Part shown: positions 32,974 to 41,921 of the stretch, piece by piece
Layout of the letters: each line of letters starts with the position of its first letter
How positions within the stretch are numbered: the stretch's first letter is position 1
Translations under genes and position numbers: made by a program
The notes under the pieces: model-generated
Databases searched by the model: none
What the model saw: only the letters and a program-made list of their open reading frames with translations
Told to the model about the DNA's origin: nothing
NCBI GenBank assembly: GCA_964629015.1
Contig: CAZVMN010000010.1
Span: forward strand, 93,317 to 157,316
DNA length: 64,000 bases
Reading direction: 5' to 3'
Origin: Oceanococcus sp964629015
GTDB lineage: Bacteria; Pseudomonadota; Gammaproteobacteria; Nevskiales; Oceanococcaceae

Positions 32974-34278
32974 TTGTTCGACCGTCCCGAGGGCGGTAAT
33001 CGCGCCCTCCTCGTAGCCCTGGAAATGCCGGGCGCTGGCGGTGAGCCGGCGCGCGAAGAATTTCGTCGTCTGGCCGCATCGACAGGGGCTGAGATCGTCG
33101 GGTTTGTCGGAGGCAGTCGGCGCTTACCAGATCCGCGGTATTTTGTCGGCGGCGGCAAGGCTGAAGAAATTGCCGAGCAAGTGACCGCGTGCGACGCCGA
33201 CATTGTGATCTTCAACCACGGTTTAAGCCCCGCTCAGGAGCGCAACCTGGAAGCGGTGGTGAAGGCGCGCGTGCTGGATCGTGCGGGCATGATTCTCGAC
33301 ATCTTTGCGCGCCGAGCGCGCACGCATGAAGGCAAGCTTCAGGTCGAGCTGGCCCAGTTGAACCATTTGGTGACGCGGCTGGTGCGTGGCTGGTCCCACC
33401 TGGAGCGGCAAAAAGGCGGGATTGGCCTGCGTGGGCCGGGTGAGTCTCAGCTGGAGATGGACCGGCGCATGATCCACGATCGCATGCGTCAGGTGCGTCG
33501 TCGCATCGAACAGGTGCGGCGCAGTCGCGCGCTCAATCGACAGCGGCGCAATCGGCGCGACATACCGCTGGTCTCGCTGGTGGGTTACACCAATGCGGGC
33601 AAATCGACCCTGTTTGAGGTGTTGACGGGCAACGAAACTTACGTGGCCGATCAGTTGTTCGCGACGCTGGATACAACTCTGCGGCAGTTGCCTTTGCCGC
33701 CTCACGAGGCGGTGATCTTGGCGGACACTGTGGGCTTTGTGCGCGATTTGCCGCACACTTTGGTAACGGCGTTTCGTGCCACACTGGAGGAAACCGCATC
33801 GGCCACGTTGCTGCTGCACGTTCAAGACGCATCCGATCCTGAACGGGACGTACAATGCGAGGCGGTTGAGTCGGTGCTCGAAGAGATTGAGGCCGACAGC
33901 GTCCCGCGCCTGGACGTATTCAACAAGATCGATTGCCTGGAACATGCCGAACCGCGTCTCGACCGTGATGAACACGGTCGGCCAGTCCGGGTCTGGATTT
34001 CCGCGGCCACTGGCGAGGGGCTTGATCTCCTGCGCCAGGCGATCGGCGAACGTTTGTATGCCCAGGTGCGTCATTGGCGAGTGCACCTGCCCGCCGATCA
34101 AGGGCGTCTTCGGGCGGAGCTTTTCCGTCTGGAAGCTGTCATTGATGAGGCGTTTGATGATGACGGCAGTGCACAGCTACACATTCGCATGGAAGAAGCG
34201 CAATTGGCACGTTTGATTGAACACGCGGGACTCGATCAAACCGTGGCTGAAGCCGTTGCGGATGGAGATATTTCTTAG
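32974..34278 (+). CDS. hflX: Ribosome-associated GTPase HflX
   Basis: A 434-residue GTPase that splits stalled or heat-damaged ribosomes. The N-terminal ATP-binding-like domain (about 1-190) contains NHGLSPAQERNLEA and RTHEGKLQVELAQLNHLVTR, with the glycine-rich GIGLRGPGESQLEMDRR. The G domain has VGYTNAGKSTLFEVLTG (G1), the G2 Thr in TLDTTLRQ, DTVGFVRDLPHTLV (G3) and NKID (G4). The start is TTG 32974 immediately after the hfq TAA; no alternative start has a better ribosome site, so coupling to hfq translation is likely. Confidence 0.95.
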   Translation: MFDRPEGGNRALLVALEMPGAGGEPAREEFRRLAASTGAEIVGFVGGSRRLPDPRYFVGGGKAEEIAEQVTACDADIVIFNHGLSPAQERNLEAVVKARVLDRAGMILDIFARRARTHEGKLQVELAQLNHLVTRLVRGWSHLERQKGGIGLRGPGESQLEMDRRMIHDRMRQVRRRIEQVRRSRALNRQRRNRRDIPLVSLVGYTNAGKSTLFEVLTGNETYVADQLFATLDTTLRQLPLPPHEAVILADTVGFVRDLPHTLVTAFRATLEETASATLLLHVQDASDPERDVQCEAVESVLEEIEADSVPRLDVFNKIDCLEHAEPRLDRDEHGRPVRVWISAATGEGLDLLRQAIGERLYAQVRHWRVHLPADQGRLRAELFRLEAVIDEAFDDDGSAQLHIRMEEAQLARLIEHAGLDQTVAEAVADGDIS

Positions 34279-34330
34279 CCCAGCCGATAATATGCGGCTG
34301 ACACACGCGACAAATAACTAGGTAGGCGAT

Positions 34331-35470
34331 ATGGCCTGGAATGAACCAGGATCCGGCGGTCAGAAAGACCCCTGGGATAATAACGGCGGTCCACCCGACC
34401 TGGACGAGCTGCTGAAGAAATTCCGCGGACGTTTCGGTGGCGGTGGAAAACGCGGAAGTGGAGGCGGTTCCGGTGGTCTGCCGAAAGGCATGATCACCAT
34501 GATTGCAATCATCGCGGGTGTGCTTTGGTTGCTGTCCGGCTTCTACATCGTGCAACCGGCAGAGCGCGGCGTGGTGCTGCAGTTTGGTCAGTACCTCTCG
34601 ACCGTGGGCGAAGGCCCGCATTGGCGTGTGCCGTGGCCGATACAGACCGTCGAGAAGGTCAATGTCGACGGCATCCGCAACGTCAACGACACGCAAATGA
34701 TGTTGACCAAGGATGAAAACATCATTGTGGTGGATATGGCGGTGCAGTATCGGGTGAGTTCGGCGGAAGACTTCATTTTCCGCGTGCGCGACCCCGACAT
34801 GTCCTTGCGTCATGCACTCAAAAGCGCCGTGCGTGAGGTGGTTGGTAAGAGCACCATGGACTTTATTTTGACCGCAGGTCGTGAGGAGGTCGCTCAGCAG
34901 ACCGAATTGTTGTTGCAGGAAACGCTGGACAGCTATCGCACCGGTCTGATTGTCAATGAAGTCAATATTAAGGACGCACAGCCACCTGAACCTGTTCAGG
35001 GCGCGTTTGCTGATGCGATCAAGGCGCGTGAGGATGAGCAGCGTCTGATCAATGAATCGGAAGCCTACGCTAACTCCGTGGTGCCTCAGGCTCGCGGTGA
35101 AGCGGTTCGCATGGTGACTCAAGCCAATGCATACCGCACGCGTGTGGTTGAGGAATCCACAGGTGAAGCGAGCCGCTTCGAGCAGTTGCTGACGGAATAC
35201 CAAAAGGCACCTGAGGTCACGCGGCAGCGTCTCTATCTGGAGACGATGGACCAAGTTCTGAGCAGCACGGACAAGGTTCTGCTTGATGTTGAGCAGTCCA
35301 ACCCATTGCTGTATCTGCCGGTCGACAAACTTGGTGGCGATGCGCGTGTGAACAGCCTGTCGTCCCAGCCGCACAGCGGTTCGTCAGCAACCACGTTGTC
35401 GGGTAGTTCCAACGCAGACAGCAGCAGTCGCGGATCGCGCGCAAGCGCACGTGAAAGAGGGCGTCGCTAA
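34331..35470 (+). CDS. hflK: HflK subunit of the HflKC-FtsH membrane complex
   Basis: A 379-residue SPFH/prohibitin-family membrane protein. The Gly-rich N-terminus (WNNEPGSGG-like, residues 1-50, with FRGRFGGGGKRGSGGGSGG) precedes one membrane helix (about 55-72, MITMIAIIAGVLWLLSGFYIV). The band-7 domain (about 78-260) and a coiled-coil region follow. With HflC it cages and modulates the FtsH protease. The TAA stop overlaps the hflC ATG by one base. Confidence 0.95.
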   Translation: MAWNEPGSGGQKDPWDNNGGPPDLDELLKKFRGRFGGGGKRGSGGGSGGLPKGMITMIAIIAGVLWLLSGFYIVQPAERGVVLQFGQYLSTVGEGPHWRVPWPIQTVEKVNVDGIRNVNDTQMMLTKDENIIVVDMAVQYRVSSAEDFIFRVRDPDMSLRHALKSAVREVVGKSTMDFILTAGREEVAQQTELLLQETLDSYRTGLIVNEVNIKDAQPPEPVQGAFADAIKAREDEQRLINESEAYANSVVPQARGEAVRMVTQANAYRTRVVEESTGEASRFEQLLTEYQKAPEVTRQRLYLETMDQVLSSTDKVLLDVEQSNPLLYLPVDKLGGDARVNSLSSQPHSGSSATTLSGSSNADSSSRGSRASARERGRR

Positions 35471-36333
35471 TGAGCAATAAAGCATTGATGTGGCTGATTG
35501 CCGGTATCGTGGCGATTGGCATTCTGGCGGATTCGGTGTTCATCGTGGATGAGCGCCAGCACGCGATCGTGTTCCAGCTGGGTCAGATGAAGGGCTCGGA
35601 TCATGAGCCAGGCCTGCACTTGAAAGTGCCGGTGATTCAGAGCGTGCGCTATTTCGATCGGCGTATTTTGCCGTTGGACCGCCCGACGGAACGCTTCTTG
35701 ACCTCCGAAAAGAAGAACGTTCTGGTCGATTTCTACGTCAAGTGGCGGATCAAGGACGTGGGCCGCTATTACCGTGCAACAGGTGGTATCGAAGCGGTCG
35801 CCATGGATCGTCTGGAAGACACCATGAACCGCGGTCTGCGTAACGAGTTCGGTAAGCGTACGCTTCAAGAAGCGGTTTCCGGTGAGCGTCGCGAAATCGT
35901 CGAAGCACTTGTTCGCACGGCCTCCTCCAGCGTGGACGAGCTCGGTATAGAGCTCGTCGATGTGCGTGTTAAGCGCATCGATCTGCCGGATACGGTCAGT
36001 GATTCTGTCTATGCGCGGATGCGTGCGGAACGTCAGCGTGTCGCTGCTGATCTGCGTGCACGCGGTGCCGAGGCCGCAGAGGGTATTCGTGCGGAAGCTG
36101 ATCGCGAACGCGAGGTGATTCTGGCCAACGCATACCGTGAAGCGGAAGAAACACGCGGTGAGGGCGATGCCAAGTCGGCAGAAATTTACGCCGCGGCATT
36201 CGGTAAGGACGAAGAGTTCTACCGTTTCTACCGCAGTCTTGAGGTGTACCGGAACGCCCTGTCGGGGCAGGGCGATATGCTCGTGCTGGAGCCCGATTCG
36301 GAATTGTTCCGCTACTTCAAGCAGGCCAAATAA
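35470..36333 (+). CDS. hflC: HflC subunit of the HflKC-FtsH membrane complex
   Basis: A 287-residue SPFH-domain protein with an N-terminal membrane helix (about 6-24). The VDERQHAIVFQLGQM start of the band-7 domain and PGLHLKVPVIQSVRYFDRRIL are typical, followed by an Ala/Glu-rich coiled coil (RAEADREREVILANAYREAE). It pairs with HflK. It is followed by the DUF2065 gene after 45 bp. Confidence 0.96.
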   Translation: MSNKALMWLIAGIVAIGILADSVFIVDERQHAIVFQLGQMKGSDHEPGLHLKVPVIQSVRYFDRRILPLDRPTERFLTSEKKNVLVDFYVKWRIKDVGRYYRATGGIEAVAMDRLEDTMNRGLRNEFGKRTLQEAVSGERREIVEALVRTASSSVDELGIELVDVRVKRIDLPDTVSDSVYARMRAERQRVAADLRARGAEAAEGIRAEADREREVILANAYREAEETRGEGDAKSAEIYAAAFGKDEEFYRFYRSLEVYRNALSGQGDMLVLEPDSELFRYFKQAK

Positions 36334-36378
36334 GGTGAGCGGGGCCGCAGTGCCCCGCTACCGTAAGGGATAAGCCCG

Positions 36379-36567
36379 ATGTGGGATGAGTTAGGACGGG
36401 CTTTGGCCCTTGTGCTTGTCATCGAAGGCCTTGGTCCATTTATCGCGCCGGGGCGTTGGCGCCTCACCATGCTGCGCTTGGCGCAACTGAATGAGCGCAG
36501 CTTGCGCGCGGTTGGCTTGGTCAGCATTGGCCTGGGTGTTGTGGCACTTCAATTGTTGAAAAACTGA
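36379..36567 (+). CDS. DUF2065 (YjeT-like) small membrane protein
   Basis: A 62-residue protein with two predicted membrane helices (about 7-22 and 42-58): LALVLVIEGLGPFIAPGRWR and AVGLVSIGLGVVALQLL. This is the YjeT/DUF2065 family, found beside hflC in many Gammaproteobacteria; its role is unknown. Its stop overlaps the hisZ ATG by one base. Confidence 0.85.
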   Translation: MWDELGRALALVLVIEGLGPFIAPGRWRLTMLRLAQLNERSLRAVGLVSIGLGVVALQLLKN

Positions 36568-37553
36568 TGCAATGGTTACTTCCTGAAGGAGTCGATGAGA
36601 TTCTGCCGCCGGGCGGCTGGGTTCTCGAAGACATCCGTCGACGCTTGCTGGACGAGTTCCGGCAGCGAGGTTATGAGCTGATTTTGCCGCCTTTGGTCGA
36701 GCACGCCGATGCGCTGTTGTCCGGTGTGGGCTCGGATCTGGATCTGCAGACGTTTCGTCTGACCGACCAGCTCAGTGGACGGCAGCTTGCGGTGCGTGCG
36801 GATATCACGCCTCAGGCCGCACGTATCGATGCCCGCCATTTGGCGACCAACGGCATTGCGCGCGTGTGTTACCTCGGTACCGTGATGCGCACGCGGCCGG
36901 ACGTGCCGGGTGGCGCGCGTTGTTACCGTCAGCTGGGTGCGGAGTTGTTTGGCGACAACAGCGTGCAAGCGGACGCGGAAGTCATTGGTGTCATGCTCAC
37001 TATGCTGCAGCTGTGCGAGTTACAGGATGTGCATCTGGATCTTGGTCATGTCGGCGTGTTTCGCGCTCTGGCCGAACAACTCCAGCTCCACGCAGACGAT
37101 GAGCAAACGCTGTTTGATCTGCTTCAGCTCAAGGCTGTCGGTGATCTGCAGGCTTGGTGTCAGGCGCAGGGTTTGAGCACAGAGCAGCGTGAGGATTTGA
37201 TCGCTTTGTGCACGCTGCATGGTGGCCCTGAGGTGTTGCTGCAGGCGCGCGAGCGCTTTGCCCAGCAGCCCAAGGTGATGCAAGCGGTCGATACCCTGGA
37301 AACCCTGTGTGATGAGCTGCGGACGCAGGGCTGGGCTCAGCCGATCCACCTGGATTTCGCAGAACTGCATGGTTACCGCTATCACACCGGTGTGATGTTT
37401 GCTGCCTATCGTCCAGGGGAAGGGCGAGAATTGGCCCGCGGAGGCCGTTACAACGGCGTTGGCGCCAATTTTGGCGTGGACCGCCCAGCAACCGGCTTCA
37501 GTGCCGATCTCAATCGTCTTGTGTCTCTGGGGCACGGACTCAAGGAGTCTTGA
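36567..37553 (+). CDS. hisZ: ATP phosphoribosyltransferase regulatory subunit HisZ
   Basis: A 328-residue histidyl-tRNA-synthetase paralogue lacking the anticodon-binding domain. It begins WLLPEGVDEILPPGGWVLED and contains YELILPPLVEHADALL, the motif-2-like VRADITPQAARI and RPDVPGGARCYRQLGAELFG, and FAELHGYRYHTGVMFAAY. HisZ is the regulatory partner of short-form HisG in the first step of histidine synthesis, so the genome should encode a short HisG elsewhere. Position between hflC and purA is typical of pseudomonads. Confidence 0.93.
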   Translation: MQWLLPEGVDEILPPGGWVLEDIRRRLLDEFRQRGYELILPPLVEHADALLSGVGSDLDLQTFRLTDQLSGRQLAVRADITPQAARIDARHLATNGIARVCYLGTVMRTRPDVPGGARCYRQLGAELFGDNSVQADAEVIGVMLTMLQLCELQDVHLDLGHVGVFRALAEQLQLHADDEQTLFDLLQLKAVGDLQAWCQAQGLSTEQREDLIALCTLHGGPEVLLQARERFAQQPKVMQAVDTLETLCDELRTQGWAQPIHLDFAELHGYRYHTGVMFAAYRPGEGRELARGGRYNGVGANFGVDRPATGFSADLNRLVSLGHGLKES

Positions 37554-37555
37554 TC

Positions 37556-38854
37556 ATGGCCAAGAGTGTGGTCGTTATTGGTAGCCAGTGGGGCGATGAA
37601 GGCAAGGGCAAGATTGTTGACCTGCTCACCGACAAATGCGCGGCAGTTGTGCGTTTTCAGGGTGGACACAACGCCGGGCACACACTGGTCATCGATGGCA
37701 AAAAGACCGTCCTGCATCTGATTCCGTCGGGAATTCTGCGTGACAACGTGCAATGCCTGATCGGCAACGGTGTGGTGCTGTCACCGGAGGCCTTGCTGGA
37801 GGAAATGCAGGGGCTGGAAGGGCTGGGTATTCCGGTGCGGGAGCGTCTGCGCATCTCGCCTGCGTGCCCCCTGATTCTGCCGTATCACGTCAAATTGGAC
37901 CGGGCCCGCGAGCTGGCACGCGGTGAAGCCAAAATCGGCACCACCGGGCGCGGTATCGGGCCGGCTTACGAAGACAAGGTTGCGCGGCGCGCCCTGCGTG
38001 TCGACGACCTGTTCCATCGCGAACGTCTGGCTGCCAAGCTTGGCGAGGTGCTGGACTTCCACAACTTTGTGCTGCAGAACTATTTCCGTACGGAGATCGT
38101 GGATTTCCAGGAAATTCTTGACCAGTGTCTGGGCTATGCCGAGTGGCTGGCGCCGATGACGGCGGATGTCACCGAGATGCTGCGTGAGATTCAGGACAGC
38201 GCCGGCAATGTGCTGTTCGAGGGCGCCCAGGGGGCGCTGTTGGATGTGGATCACGGCACCTACCCATATGTGACGTCGAGCAACACCACCGCCGGTGGTG
38301 CGGCGACGGGCACCGGTGTTGGGCCGTTGCGCCTGGATCATGTGCTCGGCATCGTCAAGGCTTACACCACGCGTGTTGGCTCGGGGCCGTTCCCCACCGA
38401 GTTGCACGACGAGATGGGCATGCACTTGGCGACCAAAGGTGGTGAGGTTGGGGCGACCACGGGGCGTGCCCGACGCTGTGGCTGGTTCGATGCCGTGACC
38501 CTGCGCCGTTCCGTGTTCAACAACAGCATCAGCGGCCTGTGTATCACCAAGCTGGACGTGCTGGATGGCTTACCCAGCATTCGTGTGTGTACCGGCTACA
38601 CGGTCAACGGCGAACCTACCGACCGCCTGCCTATCGGCGCCGAAGCCCTTGAAGCTGTCGAGCCGATTTACGAAGAGTTGCCGGGCTGGGATGAATCGAC
38701 CGTCGGTGTGCGCGATTACGATGCGTTGCCGGCCAATGCACGGGCGTATCTGAGTCGTCTGGAAGAACTGCTGCAAACACCTATCGAGATCATTTCGACG
38801 GGGCCGGACCGCAGTGACACAATCGTATTGAAGGATGTGTTCGGGGCGGCTTGA
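37556..38854 (+). CDS. purA: Adenylosuccinate synthetase
   Basis: A 432-residue GTP-dependent enzyme converting IMP and aspartate to adenylosuccinate. Conserved: VVVIGSQWGDEGKGKIVDLL with the catalytic Asp, VRFQGGHNAGHTLV with the catalytic His, IGTTGRGIGPAYEDK, FEGAQGALLDVDHGTYPYVT, GEVGATTGRARRCGWFD and STGPDRSDTI. ATG 37556 has AAGGAG 8 bases upstream. The TTG at 37550 is in frame but less well placed. It ends the hfl-his-pur run before a tRNA on the other strand. Confidence 0.97.
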   Translation: MAKSVVVIGSQWGDEGKGKIVDLLTDKCAAVVRFQGGHNAGHTLVIDGKKTVLHLIPSGILRDNVQCLIGNGVVLSPEALLEEMQGLEGLGIPVRERLRISPACPLILPYHVKLDRARELARGEAKIGTTGRGIGPAYEDKVARRALRVDDLFHRERLAAKLGEVLDFHNFVLQNYFRTEIVDFQEILDQCLGYAEWLAPMTADVTEMLREIQDSAGNVLFEGAQGALLDVDHGTYPYVTSSNTTAGGAATGTGVGPLRLDHVLGIVKAYTTRVGSGPFPTELHDEMGMHLATKGGEVGATTGRARRCGWFDAVTLRRSVFNNSISGLCITKLDVLDGLPSIRVCTGYTVNGEPTDRLPIGAEALEAVEPIYEELPGWDESTVGVRDYDALPANARAYLSRLEELLQTPIEIISTGPDRSDTIVLKDVFGAA

Positions 38855-38873
38855 GCGACCGAATGTCAGGCAT

Positions 38874-38903
38874 AAAAAAAGCCCGTGGTCAGTGACCACG
38901 GGC
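38874..38903 (-). terminator. Rho-independent terminator of tRNA-Leu
   Basis: GCCCGTGGTC (38881-38890) pairs with GACCACGGGC (38894-38903) around AGT. On the minus strand the stem is followed by a run of seven U (A-run at 38874-38880). It therefore acts on the tRNA-Leu transcript; on the plus strand there is no T-run, so it could end purA only weakly. Confidence 0.9.
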
Positions 38904-38910
38904 TCCTGTA

Positions 38911-38997
38911 TGGTGCCGAGAAGAGGACTTGAACCTCCACATGGTTTCCCATACTAGAACCTGAATCTAGCGCGTCTACCAATTCCGCCACCTCGGC
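38911..38997 (-). tRNA. tRNA-Leu (anticodon CAG)
   Basis: Read on the minus strand it starts GCCGAGG and ends with the encoded CCA (38911-38913). The acceptor arm pairs GCCGAGG with TCTCGGC, allowing one G-U. The anticodon arm is CTAGA-TTCAGGT-TCTAG, giving anticodon CAG for codon CUG. A long variable arm (TATGGGAAACCATG) marks a class II tRNA. It lies in the purA-rnr gap, as in Pseudomonas. Confidence 0.96.
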
Positions 38998-39008
38998 AAG
39001 GCCGCGAA

Positions 39009-39036
39009 ATACTAAAGATGTAGAAAAATCTGTCAA
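39009..39036 (-). promoter_or_regulatory. Strong promoter of tRNA-Leu
   Basis: On the minus strand, TTGACA (39036-39031, perfect -35) and TAGTAT (39014-39009) are 16 bp apart. The stretch between -10 and the tRNA start (TTCGCGGCC) is GC-rich, the discriminator type linked to stringent control of stable RNA promoters. Confidence 0.8.
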
Positions 39037-39060
39037 GCGCTAGAGAACCCAAGAGTGAAA

Positions 39061-41217
39061 ATGACCCACGATCGCGTGTTTCAGCAACTGCGCCAAGCCG
39101 GACAGCCCATGAGTTTTCGCGCACTTTGCGATGCTTTGGGCGTAACCGAGAAGCCTCAAAAACGTCAGCTCACCGGTGTTCTTGAAGAGCTCGCCAATGA
39201 GGGGCGGGTGTTGGCAAATCGCCACGGTGACTACGGCGTGGTTGAGCAGATGGACCTGCTGCGTGGGGTGGTGCTGGGGCATCGCGACGGCTACGGCTTC
39301 CTCAAAACCGATCGTCCGGGCCCAGACTGGTTTTTGCCGCCGCGGCAGATGGCGCGGGTGTTCCCAGGGGATCGCGTGCTCGCCCGTCCGGGAGGTCAAG
39401 ATCGACGCGGTCGCGAGAAGGCCAGCATCGTGGATGTGCTGGAGCGCAATACGCAGGAGTTGGCCGGTCGCTTGAAGATCGATGCGGGGGTGAGCTGGAT
39501 GATTCCCGAGAACCCCCAGATCAGTCATCAATTGCTGATCCCGCCTGATCAACTTTCCGGTGCCAAGGATGGCGATATCGTGCGGGTGCGCATCACCCGC
39601 CAGCCTGAGCGCGACGCACAGCCCCTGGCCGCAGTCGAGCGGGTGCTCGGAAACGAGCTGGATGTGTCAACGCGTATCGACATCGCGATCACCGATTTTG
39701 GCTTGCCGCGCGAGTTTCCGCTGGCAGTGATGCGTGAGGTTGAGAACCTGCCGCGGCCCAGTCTCGACAAAGACGGGCGCGACATGCGCGACATTCCATT
39801 CGTCACCATTGATGGCATTGATGCCAAGGACTTTGACGACGCAGTTTTCGCTCGACGCACGCCCAAAGGTTGGCGCCTGTGGGTCGCGATTGCGGATGTG
39901 TCGCGCTATGTCAGGCCGGGAACGGCTCTGGATCGCGAAGCGCAGGCCCGCGCCACCTCGGTGTACTTCCCCGGTCGTGTGATCCCAATGTTGCCGCCCG
40001 TGTTGTCGGATGATCTGTGCTCGTTGCGTCCGGACGAAGATCGCTACGCTTTGATTGCGGAGCTTGTGATCAGCAACGAAGGACAGCTGCGTTCCAGCCG
40101 CTTTTACCCCGGGTTGATTCGCTCGCGTGCACGGTTGATTTACGACGATGTGGCGATCGAACTGGATAAGCCAGACAGCGATCATCCGCACATCAAAACG
40201 CTACGCACCTTGTCGGGGTTGTTCGAGACGCTGCATGCGGCACGTCAGGTTCGTGGGGCCTTGGATTTCGAAGGCCGCGAAGTGTTTTTCGACATTGGCG
40301 AGGATGGTCATTTGCGCGCCATTCGGCCGGTCACGCGCAACCGGGCGCATCGCCTTATCGAAGAATGCATGATCATGGCCAATGTCGCGGCTGCGCGGTT
40401 CTTGCGCAATCGTAAGCTTGAGGCCCTCAATCGCGTTCACCCGTCGCCGCCAGCCGATGCGTTGGATGATTTCCGCAAGTTTCTCTCCGAATGGGGACTC
40501 AAACTGGCCGGACGCAACAAGCCCAAACCCAAGCATTATCAGGCCGTGCTTGATGCCGTTGCAGGCAAACCCGAAGCGGTGCTGGTTCAAGGGGCGTTGT
40601 TAAGAACGCTAAGCCAGGCGGTTTACTCACCAGACACCGACGGTCATTTCGGCCTTGCGCTGGATGACTACGCGCATTTCACCTCACCGATCCGGCGATA
40701 TCCTGATCTCAATGTACACCGAACCATCAAATGGGCGTTGAAGGAAGGGGCCGGCGCGGTTGAGCCTGACGATACCGAGACCCTGCAGGTCCTGGGCGTG
40801 CACTGTTCGGAGCGCGAGCGCAATGCCGAGCAAGCCGGTTGGAACGTGGTTGAGGCGCTCAAGTGCGAGTACCTTGAAGACCGCGTTGGTGAAACGTTTG
40901 AAGGTGAGGTGGTCGGAGTGACCAATTTTGGCTTGTTTGTCGAAATCGACAGCGTGCGGATTTCCGGGCTGGTGCACATATCCAGTCTGGGACGTGACTA
41001 TTTCCAGCACGAGCCGGAATTTCACCGCTTGCGCGGTGAGCGTAGCGGGCAGATGTTTCGTCTTGGTGATTGTATGAAAGTGCGTTTGACGCGCGTCGAC
41101 AGTCAGGATCGTAAGATAGACTTTGAACCCTTGGCCCATCGTCCGCTCATAGGCTACAGCCGTGGGATCGGTGCCAAAGGCCGTGACCAACAAGCAAATC
41201 AGTGGAGGGAACTATGA
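39061..41217 (+). CDS. rnr: Exoribonuclease RNase R
   Basis: A 718-residue 3'-5' exoribonuclease that degrades structured RNA. Order: N-terminal helix-turn-helix (about 1-60), two cold-shock domains (LLRGVVLGHRDGYGFLKTDR), the RNB catalytic domain with FVTIDGIDAKDFDDAVFA (metal Asp residues) and SPIRRYPDLNVHR, and a C-terminal S1 domain (FEGEVVGVTNFGLFVEIDSVRISGLVHIS). It lacks the long Lys-rich tail of the E. coli enzyme (813 residues). ATG 39061 follows AAGAG; GTG 39055 is possible. The stop overlaps the next start by 4 bp. Confidence 0.95.
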   Translation: MTHDRVFQQLRQAGQPMSFRALCDALGVTEKPQKRQLTGVLEELANEGRVLANRHGDYGVVEQMDLLRGVVLGHRDGYGFLKTDRPGPDWFLPPRQMARVFPGDRVLARPGGQDRRGREKASIVDVLERNTQELAGRLKIDAGVSWMIPENPQISHQLLIPPDQLSGAKDGDIVRVRITRQPERDAQPLAAVERVLGNELDVSTRIDIAITDFGLPREFPLAVMREVENLPRPSLDKDGRDMRDIPFVTIDGIDAKDFDDAVFARRTPKGWRLWVAIADVSRYVRPGTALDREAQARATSVYFPGRVIPMLPPVLSDDLCSLRPDEDRYALIAELVISNEGQLRSSRFYPGLIRSRARLIYDDVAIELDKPDSDHPHIKTLRTLSGLFETLHAARQVRGALDFEGREVFFDIGEDGHLRAIRPVTRNRAHRLIEECMIMANVAAARFLRNRKLEALNRVHPSPPADALDDFRKFLSEWGLKLAGRNKPKPKHYQAVLDAVAGKPEAVLVQGALLRTLSQAVYSPDTDGHFGLALDDYAHFTSPIRRYPDLNVHRTIKWALKEGAGAVEPDDTETLQVLGVHCSERERNAEQAGWNVVEALKCEYLEDRVGETFEGEVVGVTNFGLFVEIDSVRISGLVHISSLGRDYFQHEPEFHRLRGERSGQMFRLGDCMKVRLTRVDSQDRKIDFEPLAHRPLIGYSRGIGAKGRDQQANQWREL

Positions 41218-41903
41218 ACTGGAAAATTCTCGGTGTCGGTGTGTTGAGTTTGAGTCTGGTGGCGTGCGCCGCGGACGATCCCAATCGCCGGGCTAAGACC
41301 GGCGCTGCCGTGGGCGCCTTGATCGGTGCTGTGGCCGGCCATCAAGTCGACGGTGACAAAGGGCGCTATATCGGTGCCGTTGTGGGCGCGATTGCCGGCG
41401 GCGCTGTGGGCAACTACATGGACAAACAGCAGGCCGAGCTGGAGCGCGAGCTGGCTGCCGAAGCTGCGCGCAAAGAACTGCGGATTACCCGTTTGTCCGG
41501 TGATGCGCTGAAAATTGGTGTGGCTTCCGATGCCAGTTTCGGCGTCGACCGCTCGGACCTGACGGCAACCGCGCAGGCGACCTTTGGCAAGATTGCTGAA
41601 GTCCTCAAGGACTATGACAAAACGGTGATCCATGTGGTCGGTCACACCGACTCCACGGGGAGTGACAGTCACAACCAGGGGTTGTCGGAGCGTCGTGCCA
41701 ACTCGGTGCAAAGCTATATCACGCAAAAGGGCGTGCTCTACGACCGCGTGCGTACCGAAGGCCGTGGCGAGCGTGAGCCCATCGCGAGCAACGAAACCAG
41801 TGCTGGTCGGGCGCAAAATCGTCGTGTGGATATCGTGATCAAGGCGGTAGTTGAAGGTCAGGAACAACAGGCCTACGCGCCGCCGCCGTATCTTGGCAGC
41901 TGA
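41214..41903 (+). CDS. OmpA-family lipoprotein with glycine-zipper (YiaD-like)
   Basis: A 229-residue outer-membrane lipoprotein. The signal MNWKILGVGVLSLSLVACA carries lipobox LVAC. A glycine-zipper region (GAAVGALIGAVAGHQ and GAVVGAIAGGAVGNYM) lies at about 28-70. The OmpA peptidoglycan-binding domain (about 110-215) has VVGHTDSTGSDSHNQGLSERRA and GRGEREPIASN, ending NRRVDIVI. It should anchor the outer membrane to the cell wall. GGAGGG precedes ATG 41214, which overlaps the rnr stop (ATGA), so expression is tied to rnr; the functional reason is unclear. Confidence 0.88.
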   Translation: MNWKILGVGVLSLSLVACAADDPNRRAKTGAAVGALIGAVAGHQVDGDKGRYIGAVVGAIAGGAVGNYMDKQQAELERELAAEAARKELRITRLSGDALKIGVASDASFGVDRSDLTATAQATFGKIAEVLKDYDKTVIHVVGHTDSTGSDSHNQGLSERRANSVQSYITQKGVLYDRVRTEGRGEREPIASNETSAGRAQNRRVDIVIKAVVEGQEQQAYAPPPYLGS

Positions 41904-41921
41904 TTTTAAGAGCGAGACGCT

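Noticed and set aside
34139..35374. Long minus-strand frame (411 residues) opposite hflK
   Set aside because: No family features, and hflK is in a conserved operon.
38881..38903. Plus-strand terminator for purA
   Set aside because: The hairpin has its U-run only on the minus strand, so it belongs to tRNA-Leu.
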